A stretch of 64,000 nucleotides of DNA from Modicisalibacter sp033446685 (GTDB taxonomy: Bacteria > Pseudomonadota > Gammaproteobacteria > Pseudomonadales > Halomonadaceae), in the NCBI RefSeq assembly GCF_033446685.1, contig NZ_JAWQLY010000012.1:62001-126000 (forward strand), given 5' to 3'. Under the pieces are notes generated by a model, which saw nothing but the letters and a program-made list of their open reading frames with translations, did not search any database and had not been told where the DNA came from. Position numbers and translations under genes: made by a program. Positions within the stretch are counted from its first letter, which is position 1, and every line of letters starts with the position of its first letter. Below, one piece after another: positions 46,093-54,328 of this stretch.

Positions 46093-48291
46093 CTAGCCGT
46101 AGACCAGATTGGGCAGGTAGGTGATCAATGCAGGGAACAGGATCACCAGCAGCAGGCCGAGCGCCTGGATGCCCAGGAACGGCAGTGACGAGCGGAAGAT
46201 CTGCGCCATGGTGATGTGCGGCGGACACACTCCCTTGATGTAGAACAGCGCATAGCCGAACGGCGGGCTCAAGAACGACATCTGCATGTTGACCAGGTAG
46301 ATCACGCCGAACCACAGCGAGACGTCTCCCACGCCGACCCCCGGCAGCCCCATCAGGCCATCGAAGGAGAGCGGCTGGATCAGCGGCACGAAGATCGGCA
46401 CCGCCAGCAGCAGAATACCCACCCAGTCGAGGAACATGCCCAGCGCGATGAGCAGGATCATCATCACCGCCAGCACGCCGTAGGGTCCGAGCCCGGCGCC
46501 CGAGATCAGTTCCTGGACGAAGTCCTGACCGCCCTGGAGAATGTAGAAGCCGACGAAGATGGTCGCGCCGAAGATGATCCACATCACCATCGCGGTGGCC
46601 ACCAGCGTAGTCATGCACGCCGCATGGAGGTTGGGCCAGGTCAGCCGGCCGTGCATGGCCGCCACCACCAGCGCGCCCAGAGTGCCGATGCCCGCCGCCT
46701 CGACCGGGGTGGCAAGCCCCGAGAAGATCACCCCCAGCACCACGATCACCAGCACGATCGGCGCGAGCATCTTGCGCAGCAGACGCAGCTTCTCGGCGGT
46801 ATCGACCCGATCTTCGGGTGACAGTGGCGGCGCCGCCTTGGGGTTGAGCGTGCCGCGCAACCAGCAGTAGAAGGCATACATGCCCGCCAACAGCAGCCCG
46901 GGTATCAGCGAACCGAGATACAGCTCGCCCACCGACTGCTGGGCGACCACGCCATAGATGATCGCCAGAATCGACGGCGGAATCAGGATTCCCAGCGTAC
47001 CGCCGGCCATGATCGAACCGATCGCGATCTCGGGATCGTACTGCCGCTTGAGCATCGCCGGCAGTGCGATCAGGCCCATGGTCACCACCGCCGCGCCGAT
47101 CACCCCGACCATCGCCGCCAGCAGCGTGGAGGCCACGATGGTGGCGATCGCCAGTCCGGCCTTGAGCCCGCCCATCCACTTGTAGACGGTATCGAACAGC
47201 TCTTCGATCAATCCGGCCTTCTCCAGCACCGCCGCCATGAAGATGAACAGCGGAATCGCCGAGAGCTGATAGTTGGTCATCATCGGGAAGATGCGCGAAG
47301 GAAGCAGGTTGAGCATGAACTGGTCGCCGACCAGATACAGGAACACCACACCCAGCCCACCGGTGACGAAGGCCAGCGGCAGGCCGGCAACCAGCACCAG
47401 CATCAACGAGCCGAACATCAGTCCGGTCAGCGTGCCGATTCCCACGTTGGCCAGGCTGTTCTCGATACTCAGCGGGAAATGCTCGTAGTCGTTGACGACC
47501 ACGTTGATGATCTCGTGCAGCGCATACACGGCCAGCACCGCTCCCAACAACAGCATGGCCCAGGCGAAGATGGCACCGCCCTGGTGATGCCGGCGCGCAT
47601 GCTGGAAGGCCTGGCAGTCCTTGATGAATTGAGCGATGCCCTGCAGCAGCAGCAGCAAGCCGCCTAGCGCCAGTGTGGACTTGATCGGGTAGTACTGGAT
47701 CGCCCATTCGGTGAACGAGGTCTCGTTCGAGTAGCTCTGACCGAAGAATACGGCGTCCTGGCTGACCGACTGGGCGAAGAAATTCCACCCCGTGGAGACC
47801 AGCGCCAGCACGAAGATGAAGAAGAACACCGAGGTCATCAGGTCCAGCGCGGCCCGTGTCATCGGCCCGGCGCGCACATAGAGGATATCGACGCGAACGT
47901 GGCCGCCTTCGCGCAGCGCGAAGGCCCCAGCCAACAGGTACTGCATGCCGAACATCAGGAACATCGACTCGTGCGCCCAGTTGGTCGGCGAGTTCAGGGC
48001 GTAGCGAACGAACACTTCGTAGCAGTAGACGAACGGCGCGATCAACGACCAGTAGGCGACGTAGCGACCGGCGAAGCCGGACACCTTGTCGACGCCCCGG
48101 GTAAAGCCGTTGCCCGGCGGGCGATAGCCTTCATCAGCCCCGCCGACCGGCACCTCGGCGGTGGTCGAACCGCTGACCGTGGCGCCCCGCCGGAAGCTGC
48201 GATCGACGCAGAACATCACCACCAGCGGCAATACCAGCAATAGCGACCAGTACAACCAATGCGGCAATACGAAATTGACCTCGAGATTCAT
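46093..48291 (-). CDS. TRAP transporter fused DctQ-DctM permease
   Basis: A 732-residue fusion. The N-terminal part to about residue 250 is a four-helix DctQ-like subunit (NWAHESMFLMFGMQYLLAGAFALREGGHVRVDIL); the C-terminal part is the twelve-helix DctM subunit with AGVIGA-type repeats, GGTLGILIPPSI, and SPPFGYALFY. Such permeases use a Na+ or H+ gradient with a periplasmic binding protein to import organic acids. The partner binding protein is encoded 142 bases upstream on the same strand. A polar 50-residue stretch (about 32-75) separates the first helix from the rest. Confidence 0.93.
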   Translation of the reverse strand: MNLEVNFVLPHWLYWSLLLVLPLVVMFCVDRSFRRGATVSGSTTAEVPVGGADEGYRPPGNGFTRGVDKVSGFAGRYVAYWSLIAPFVYCYEVFVRYALNSPTNWAHESMFLMFGMQYLLAGAFALREGGHVRVDILYVRAGPMTRAALDLMTSVFFFIFVLALVSTGWNFFAQSVSQDAVFFGQSYSNETSFTEWAIQYYPIKSTLALGGLLLLLQGIAQFIKDCQAFQHARRHHQGGAIFAWAMLLLGAVLAVYALHEIINVVVNDYEHFPLSIENSLANVGIGTLTGLMFGSLMLVLVAGLPLAFVTGGLGVVFLYLVGDQFMLNLLPSRIFPMMTNYQLSAIPLFIFMAAVLEKAGLIEELFDTVYKWMGGLKAGLAIATIVASTLLAAMVGVIGAAVVTMGLIALPAMLKRQYDPEIAIGSIMAGGTLGILIPPSILAIIYGVVAQQSVGELYLGSLIPGLLLAGMYAFYCWLRGTLNPKAAPPLSPEDRVDTAEKLRLLRKMLAPIVLVIVVLGVIFSGLATPVEAAGIGTLGALVVAAMHGRLTWPNLHAACMTTLVATAMVMWIIFGATIFVGFYILQGGQDFVQELISGAGLGPYGVLAVMMILLIALGMFLDWVGILLLAVPIFVPLIQPLSFDGLMGLPGVGVGDVSLWFGVIYLVNMQMSFLSPPFGYALFYIKGVCPPHITMAQIFRSSLPFLGIQALGLLLVILFPALITYLPNLVYG

Positions 48292-48433
48292 GAACCCTCT
48301 CCCGTGGCGACGGCGGGCGTCGAAAACGGTGTGACTGGACGTTGTCGTCCGGGTGAAAGAAGGTGATTCGCTTGTCCGCGAGCGCCGCCACCTGGCATGT
48401 GGCAGCGCTCATGGAGGGTGCGGTCAAACCCCG

Positions 48434-49603
48434 TCAGGAGTTGAGCTGATGCCCCTGGAGATCCTCCTCGGTGACCAGCGCGACGGCGGGGTCCTGCATG
48501 GTATCGAGGTGCGCCTTGAACAGCCGCGCGGCGTCGGCATCCTTGTTGGCCCACTTGAACCACAGTGGGATGGCCGCCTTGCGGAAGCGGTCGGCATCGT
48601 CCTCGGTGAGATGAATGATCTCGACGCCCTTCTCCTTGTACTTGGGCCAGGCCTCGGCGTTGGCCGCCTGGATCGACTCGTAATGCTCACGAGAGTAGGC
48701 CGCCACCAGTTCGTGCATCAGATCCTGAACCTGCGGCGACATACGCTCGAAGACCCGCCGATTGATGCCGATGTCCATCAGGTCGACCGCCTGGTGCAGG
48801 CACGGCGTCGATGGCGGCCCCATGATGATGTAATCGGTCACCTGCCAGAAGCCCAGTTCGTAGTTGACCGCCGCGCCGGTGTAGTCGGAGGCGTCGATGG
48901 TGCCTTTCTCGAGTGCCGGATAGACCTCCGAGCCGGGCAACAGCGTGGTCCGCGCGCCGATCGAGGCGAAGGTCTCGGCGACGATGCCGCCGGGCATGCG
49001 AATCTTGAGTCCGTTGAAATCGTCGAGGCTGCGCAGTGGCACCTTGGAGTGGATCAGGTTGAGGTCATGATGGACATGGCCGAGGAATTCCTGACCCTGC
49101 TTGTGGTAGAGATCCTTGGTGATACCGAAGCCGCCGTAGGCGCCGAACATCATGTCCCACTGGTGAGGCATCGAGAGCCCCATCGGATAGGCGGTCAGGA
49201 AGACCCCGGCGGGCATCTTGCCCGGCCAGTAGACGGTGAACCAGTTCTGCCCTTCGAGCACCCCGTTGCGTACCGCATCGGCCACCTCGAAATCACCGGC
49301 CACCGCGCCGGCCGGAAACGGCTCGATGCTCACCTCGCCGCTGGTCAGCTCCTGGACCCTGTTCGCCCAGGTCTCGAACGTCTTGTAACCGGTGGTGCCT
49401 GGCTGCCAAGAGGACTGCATACGGATACGGATGCCCTGCTGCGCCTGGACGCTGCCGACCCACGGTGCGGCGACGGCCGCCGCCGAGCCCAGTGCCGCGC
49501 CCTTGAGGAAGGTACGCCGGCTGGCCGGCTTGGCGGCTGCGCTGGTGGGCTGAGAGACGCTATCCTGATCGATGGTCGCCGGCTGGCGTGTCTTATCGTG
49601 CAT
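48434..49603 (-). CDS. TRAP transporter substrate-binding protein, Tat-exported
   Basis: A 389-residue DctP-family binding protein. A long N region leads to the twin-arginine signal SRRTFLKG (Arg29-Arg30) and a cleavage site near VQAQ, so it should be exported folded via Tat. Family landmarks are RIRMQSSWQPG, a Arg-containing GLKIRMPGG (the carboxylate-binding Arg), and EKGTIDASDYTGA. The pattern with PPSTPCLHQAVD resembles the TakP/lactate group of alpha-keto or hydroxy acid binders; that assignment is tentative. ATG 49603 follows AGGAG; an earlier frame lacks a ribosome site. Confidence 0.9.
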   Translation of the reverse strand: MHDKTRQPATIDQDSVSQPTSAAAKPASRRTFLKGAALGSAAAVAAPWVGSVQAQQGIRIRMQSSWQPGTTGYKTFETWANRVQELTSGEVSIEPFPAGAVAGDFEVADAVRNGVLEGQNWFTVYWPGKMPAGVFLTAYPMGLSMPHQWDMMFGAYGGFGITKDLYHKQGQEFLGHVHHDLNLIHSKVPLRSLDDFNGLKIRMPGGIVAETFASIGARTTLLPGSEVYPALEKGTIDASDYTGAAVNYELGFWQVTDYIIMGPPSTPCLHQAVDLMDIGINRRVFERMSPQVQDLMHELVAAYSREHYESIQAANAEAWPKYKEKGVEIIHLTEDDADRFRKAAIPLWFKWANKDADAARLFKAHLDTMQDPAVALVTEEDLQGHQLNS

Positions 49604-49945
49604 GGCGATGTCTCCTGGGGAGTCGAGCCCACCCGAAGCGAGCGAGCCTTGTTGTTGTGCGGTTATCGTGTGCTTGCCGCGCTGTGTGTCCCGAGAATTA
49701 CAGTAGCCGAGTAGCGTTGGCGCGCCATCGTTTTCCTCAACGCTAAAAGCGTCCCAGCCGTCTGAAAACACGGCCAAAATGGTTCCCGACCGCGCCACCA
49801 CCGGGCCGCTCTGGTCCGACCAATTTACCGTCGAAAATCACGTTTTAGACCAAAGCACGACCTAGAGACGGCATTTTCACGCCGCGCTGGCATGCCGGGC
49901 ACCGATCTGGTGTGCTTGTCCGATCCATTACCCGAGGAGCCCGCG
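49604..49945. promoter_or_regulatory. 342-base divergent spacer, TRAP operon and DUF4174 gene
   Basis: No gene is supported. It holds promoters for the TRAP operon and for the DUF4174-EamA pair, and includes a FadR-type inverted repeat. Confidence 0.5.
49812..49822. promoter_or_regulatory. FadR-type GntR family operator candidate
   Basis: TGGTCCGACCA is an 11-base odd palindrome that fits the TNGTNNNACNA pattern of FadR-subfamily GntR regulators. A second GACCA half-site lies at 49848-49852. No GntR gene is nearby. Confidence 0.4.
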
Positions 49946-50407
49946 ATGTTCCGCCATCTGCGCCCCATGCTGTGCAGCCTGTGTCTCGCGACGATGCTAC
50001 TGGCCGCCCACGCCGCGGCCGCCGAGAACCCCGCCAACCCGCTGGTCACCGACCGCGGCCTGTTCCGTCCATTGATCATCGTCGCGCCAAGCGCCGCCGA
50101 TCCTGATTTCCGGCGGATGCGCGAGCGGCTAGCGACGCGTCAAGCCGCCTTCGATCAGCGGGAGATGCTGCTCTACACCATCGCCGGAGACTACGGCGAG
50201 CGCGCCGGCAAGCCGATGACCGACGCCGAGGTCAGCGCCCTGCTCGAGGCCATGGACGTCGACACCCAAGGGCCCACGACGGTGATTCTGGTCGGCAAGG
50301 ACGGTGGCAAGAAGATGCAGCTCGAGGGGTTCGTCCCGCCGCAGCAGGTCTTCGATATCATCGACCGTATGCCGATGCGCCGGCGCGAATCGGGGCAACG
50401 TTCATGA
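49946..50407 (+). CDS. DUF4174 periplasmic protein
   Basis: A 153-residue exported protein. Signal peptide with core LCLATMLLAAHAAAAE, then a DUF4174 domain (PLIIVAPSAADPDF to the end) containing ILVGKDGGKKMQLEG, which resembles a thioredoxin-like fold in pattern but has no CxxC. Function unknown. ATG 49946 follows GAGGAG. Its stop overlaps the EamA start (ATGA), so the two are coupled. Confidence 0.85.
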   Translation: MFRHLRPMLCSLCLATMLLAAHAAAAENPANPLVTDRGLFRPLIIVAPSAADPDFRRMRERLATRQAAFDQREMLLYTIAGDYGERAGKPMTDAEVSALLEAMDVDTQGPTTVILVGKDGGKKMQLEGFVPPQQVFDIIDRMPMRRRESGQRS

Positions 50408-51336
50408 GCGCCTCGCCACCCTCCGCCGGTACGGAGTCGCCCTGGCTGAAAACCATGCCGGGGCTATTCGTGCTGCTCTGGAGCACCGGCTTCATCGGCG
50501 CCAAGTTCGGCCTGCCCTATGCCGAGCCGTTCACCTTCCTGTTCATCCGCTTCGTGCTGACGCTCGCGGTGCTGCTGCCGCTGGTATGGCTGCTCAAGGC
50601 CTCGTGGCCACGCTCCCGCGCGCTCTGCGCCCACGTCGCGGTGACCGGCCTGCTGGTCCATGCCATCTATCTGGGCGGCGTGTTCTATGCCATCGAACTG
50701 GGACTGCCCGCCGGGCTGGCGTCGTTGCTGGTGGGGCTGCAGCCCTTGTTGACCGCCGCGCTGGCCCTGCCGCTGCTCGGCGAGCGCCTGGTGGCGCGCC
50801 AGTGGCTTGGGCTGGGGTTGGGACTGGTGGGCATCATGCTGGTGCTCGGCGGCAAGCTCGCCCCCGCCGCGGGCCACCTGTTCGACGGCTTCGGTGCGGC
50901 GGCGCTGGCCTGCGTGCTCGCCTCGCTGGTGGCGATTTCCGTGGGCACCCTGTATCAGAAGCGCTTCTGTACCGGCGTGCCGCTGCTGGCCGGCAGCGTG
51001 ATCCAGTACCTGGCCGCGGGTGTCGCGCTGGGTGCCGGCGCGCTCTTGCTGGAAAGCAGCGAGGTGACCTGGACGATGAGCTTCGCCGCGACGCTCGCCT
51101 GGCTGGTGCTCGGCCTGTCGGTAGCCGCCATCCTGCTGTTGATGGCGCTGATCCGGCGCGGCGCGGCCTCGAAGGTCGCCAGCCTGTTCTACCTGGTCCC
51201 GCCGCTCACCGCGCTGGAGGCCTGGTGGCTGTTCGACGAGACGCTGGGCCCGGTGGCGCTGACCGGCATGGCGATCAGCCTGACCGGGGTGGTATTGGTA
51301 TCGCGCGGCCAGGCCGCCCCCAAGGCTCGCCGCTAG
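50404..51336 (+). CDS. EamA family (DMT) transporter
   Basis: A 310-residue inner-membrane protein with ten predicted helices in two EamA repeats (about residues 18-145 and 160-300), each with the GLPxG/ASLL type turn. DMT exporters of this type move amino acids or other metabolites; no substrate can be named. Starts on the DUF4174 stop. Confidence 0.9.
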   Translation: MSASPPSAGTESPWLKTMPGLFVLLWSTGFIGAKFGLPYAEPFTFLFIRFVLTLAVLLPLVWLLKASWPRSRALCAHVAVTGLLVHAIYLGGVFYAIELGLPAGLASLLVGLQPLLTAALALPLLGERLVARQWLGLGLGLVGIMLVLGGKLAPAAGHLFDGFGAAALACVLASLVAISVGTLYQKRFCTGVPLLAGSVIQYLAAGVALGAGALLLESSEVTWTMSFAATLAWLVLGLSVAAILLLMALIRRGAASKVASLFYLVPPLTALEAWWLFDETLGPVALTGMAISLTGVVLVSRGQAAPKARR

Positions 51337-51470
51337 CTGCCGATAAGAGAACGAATGAAGCGTCGCATGGGCGACCACTCAGGTTATATCGTCCAACCCC
51401 GCGTCCGGGGTATATCACTTGCAGCAGGCCGCGCGCCTGTGCGGTCCATAAACAGGGAGCGAAAACTACA

Positions 51471-52241
51471 ATGACTCACTGCGCAAGGGTCGAGAGCCAC
51501 TGCGGACGCTGCGACAAGCCGCTGCCGTTCGAGTTCACCATGGCCTTCCAGCCGATCGTCGATGTCGAACTGCGTCGCGTGGTCGCCTTCGAGGCGCTGG
51601 TACGCGGCCCCCGGGGCGAATCGGCCGGACAGATCCTCGGCCAGGTCGACGAAAGCCTGCTCTATCGTTTCGACCAGGCCTGCCGGGTCAAGGCCATCGA
51701 GCTGGCCAGCCAGTTGGACATGCAGGAAAAACTGTCGATCAACTTCCTGCCCAACGCCGTCTATGAACCCACTGCATGCATCCAGGCCACGCTGGAAGCC
51801 GCACAGCGCGTGGCCTGGCCCATCGAGCGCATCAATTTCGAGATCGTCGAGAGCGAAGCCGTCACCGACCGCGCCCACCTGCGGCATATCGTCGACAGCT
51901 ATCGTGAAATGGGCTTTTCCACCGCGCTCGACGACTTCGGCACCGGCTACGCCAACCTCGACCTGTTGACGGAACTGCGCCTCGACACGCTGAAGCTCGA
52001 CCGCCAGTTGGTCATGCAGATCGATAGCGACCCACGCCGCCAGGCGATGGTCCACGCGGTGATCGCCATGGCCGCCGACCTGGGCTGCCAACTGATCGCC
52101 GAAGGCATCGAGACGCTGGCCGAGGCACGTTGGCTCAAGCGCGCCGGGATCGCTCGCCAGCAGGGTTACTTCTTCGCTCGCCCGGGCCTCGAGTCGTTGC
52201 CCGAGGTGCCCGCGGCACGTTTCGCCGAACTGGACGCCTGA
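51471..52241 (+). CDS. EAL-domain cyclic di-GMP phosphodiesterase
   Basis: A 256-residue protein that is almost only an EAL domain (residues 22-250). Signature residues are intact: EAL (41-43), INFLPN, EIVESE, the DDFGTG loop (Asp154-Asp155) and AEGIET, so it should be active. The N terminus holds three Cys (4, 11, 14) in an HCGRC arrangement that might bind metal or sense redox state. ATG 51471 has AGGGAG about twelve bases upstream, a little far. It ends one base from etfB on the other strand. Confidence 0.9.
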   Translation: MTHCARVESHCGRCDKPLPFEFTMAFQPIVDVELRRVVAFEALVRGPRGESAGQILGQVDESLLYRFDQACRVKAIELASQLDMQEKLSINFLPNAVYEPTACIQATLEAAQRVAWPIERINFEIVESEAVTDRAHLRHIVDSYREMGFSTALDDFGTGYANLDLLTELRLDTLKLDRQLVMQIDSDPRRQAMVHAVIAMAADLGCQLIAEGIETLAEARWLKRAGIARQQGYFFARPGLESLPEVPAARFAELDA

Positions 52242-52242
52242 G

Positions 52243-53052
52243 TCAACGCAGTACGCCCTCGTCCTTCAACAGCTTGAAGATCGCCTCGGCGCCCTGCTCC
52301 GGCGTCGCCTCGTCCAGCACCCGCCCGCCACCGCCCTGGGCCTTGGCCGCGGCCGCCTTGAAGCGATCCCGCGCCGAGGCCGCCTTGACGAGCTTGAGCC
52401 GACGCGGCCGGGGACGCGCCGGCTGAACGTCCCACCCCGCCCAGGCGGTATCGGCGACGCTCGGCTGGGCCTCGAGCGTGAGCTCGCCGCGCCGCGCCGG
52501 CCCGAAGGCGCTCTGGCGCGGTGCCGGGGCGGCCGGATCGACGCACAGTACCGCCGGCAGGCGTATCCGCAGGCGCCGGCGCTGCCCCCGCGGCAGTGCC
52601 TGCAGCACGCTAGCCGTGCCCGCCTCGACGGTCTCGATCGCCGCCAGCCCGGTGACGATCGGCCAGCCCAGCGTCTCGGCCAGCAGGTACGGCAGTAGCC
52701 CCGAGCCCTCGCCGGTTTCGGCGCGGCTGCCGGCCAACAACAGTTGTGGTGGCGCGGCGCGCAGCGCCTCGATCAGCGCCACGGTCACGTCGGCGCCCGG
52801 CTCTTGCTCGATGAGCGCGATCTCGCCTACCCCCATGCCTAGATAGCCGCTTAGCGCGGCATCGCTGTCGGCATCGTGCTGCCCGGCGTGGATCAGTCGC
52901 ATCTTCGTGCCGGCGAGTCCCAGCGCCAGCTCCACCGCGCGGGCGTCCTGGTCGGCGCGCCGGGGGCGTGCGGTCAGTGGATGACGCCCCACCGAAACCA
53001 GCACCGCGACATCCAGCGCGCCAGACTGCGAGATCGAAGCATCAGGCGGCAT
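52243..53052 (-). CDS. etfB: Electron transfer flavoprotein beta subunit of the dimethylglycine pathway
   Basis: A 269-residue ETF beta-like protein, last gene of the dgc operon. It has the alpha/beta fold with VELALGLAG, LLAGSRAETGEGSG and a C-terminal basic helix. The usual AMP-binding loop is altered (residues 108-118), so it is a divergent EtfB of the kind linked to DgcAB. With EtfA it should move electrons from the dehydrogenase to the quinone pool. It overlaps etfA by 11 bases; a AGAGGAG site precedes ATG 53052. Confidence 0.85.
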   Translation of the reverse strand: MPPDASISQSGALDVAVLVSVGRHPLTARPRRADQDARAVELALGLAGTKMRLIHAGQHDADSDAALSGYLGMGVGEIALIEQEPGADVTVALIEALRAAPPQLLLAGSRAETGEGSGLLPYLLAETLGWPIVTGLAAIETVEAGTASVLQALPRGQRRRLRIRLPAVLCVDPAAPAPRQSAFGPARRGELTLEAQPSVADTAWAGWDVQPARPRPRRLKLVKAASARDRFKAAAAKAQGGGGRVLDEATPEQGAEAIFKLLKDEGVLR

Positions 53053-54328
53053 CGCGATTCTCCTCTGGCTGATGGCGTGTGCGCTCGGTCAGCTCGACCA
53101 GGGCGGCGAGAATCTCGCCGGCGTCGCCGATCACCGCGAGATCGGCGCGCTTGACCATCTCGCAGCCCGGGTCGCTGTTGATGGCGATCACCGTCTCGCA
53201 ACGCTGGATGCCCTGCAGGTGCTGGATGGCACCGGAAATACCCACCGCCACGTAGACCCGCGCGGTCACCCAGGTGCCGCTCGCCCCCACCTGGCGGTGG
53301 CGCGGCATGAAGCCGTCGTCGACGGCGACCCGCGAAGCGCCCTCGCTGGCCCCCAGCGCCTGGGCGGTACGGTGAAAGTCGTCCCAGTCACCGACGCCGT
53401 TGCCGCCGGCGAGGATGAATTCGGCCTCGGCGAGCGCCACGCCGGCCGGGTCGACCGCCACCGCGCCGCCATCCTCGATGCGCGTCAGCCGCTCGGGCAG
53501 CGGCTGGTCGAGGGTCACCGAACGCGCCGCATGGCAGGCCTCGCTGACCGGCTCGGCGCATTCCGCCAACGCCAGCGCCAGCCGCGGCAGCGCGCGGTGG
53601 ATATCCACCCGCTCCGCCGCGCCGCGAAGCGTGGCCAGCCAGCCACCCGCGACTTCCGTGCTCGCCTCGATCTTCCAGAGATGCGTCGCCGGGCGCTCGC
53701 CAAGGCGCACCGCCAGGCGCCGGCCGAGTTCGCCACCGCCCAGTGTCGATTCCGGCAGCAGCCAGTGGCGCGGGGCGAATTCGCGCTCGACGGCGACGAG
53801 CGCGGCGAGGCGTGCCTCCGGCGCATAGCCCTCGAAACCGTCTCCCGAAAGGTGCAGCAGGCGATCGACCCCGGCCTCGCCGAAACCGCTTTCGCGGTGG
53901 TCGCCGAAGACCACCGCCAGTACCGCTCCGGGATTGTCCGGGTCGGCGTCGGCAAGCTGGCGCGCCAGTCCCAGCACGTCGCGATCGTGGGACGACAGCC
54001 GTCCGCCCGGGAGATCGGGGGCCACCGCGACCAGGAATGCCGGCGATTCGATCTCGACGTGATGGCGTGTCGCAGCCGGCTCCGCCGGTCGCCCGGGGCT
54101 GGTCGCTGCATGGGCCTGCTGGGCGCCGCTGCGATCGATCCGCCTGAGACCATGGGGGCCGATGAAGCCGACGGCATGCGGATCGCGGCGCATCAGGCCG
54201 TTGGGGCCCGGCCACTCGCAGGGCGAGCTTCCGCCGCCCGACTCTGCCAGAACCTCGAGATGCTCGGGGTGCAGGCGGTTGCGCATGATCCACTCGCGAC
54301 GCGGGTCGCGGCGCACGATCTCGCTCAT
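53042..54328 (-). CDS. etfA: Electron transfer flavoprotein alpha subunit
   Basis: A 428-residue EtfA. The C-terminal FAD domain is canonical: GASEGASRVAVDDG, PRHRQVGASGTWV, AVGISGAIQHLQGIQ and INSDPGCEMVKRADLAVIGD. The N-terminal 90 residues before the nucleotide-fold domain are extra compared with a standard EtfA of about 310 residues and are rich in R, P and G. Overlaps dgcB by four bases (ATGA). Partner of EtfB in electron transfer from DgcA/DgcB. Confidence 0.92.
   Translation of the reverse strand: MSEIVRRDPRREWIMRNRLHPEHLEVLAESGGGSSPCEWPGPNGLMRRDPHAVGFIGPHGLRRIDRSGAQQAHAATSPGRPAEPAATRHHVEIESPAFLVAVAPDLPGGRLSSHDRDVLGLARQLADADPDNPGAVLAVVFGDHRESGFGEAGVDRLLHLSGDGFEGYAPEARLAALVAVEREFAPRHWLLPESTLGGGELGRRLAVRLGERPATHLWKIEASTEVAGGWLATLRGAAERVDIHRALPRLALALAECAEPVSEACHAARSVTLDQPLPERLTRIEDGGAVAVDPAGVALAEAEFILAGGNGVGDWDDFHRTAQALGASEGASRVAVDDGFMPRHRQVGASGTWVTARVYVAVGISGAIQHLQGIQRCETVIAINSDPGCEMVKRADLAVIGDAGEILAALVELTERTRHQPEENRDAA

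Noticed and set aside
49740..49752. ACGCT-AAA-AGCGT inverted repeat upstream of the TRAP operon
   Set aside because: Five-base arms are short enough to arise by chance and no second copy was seen.
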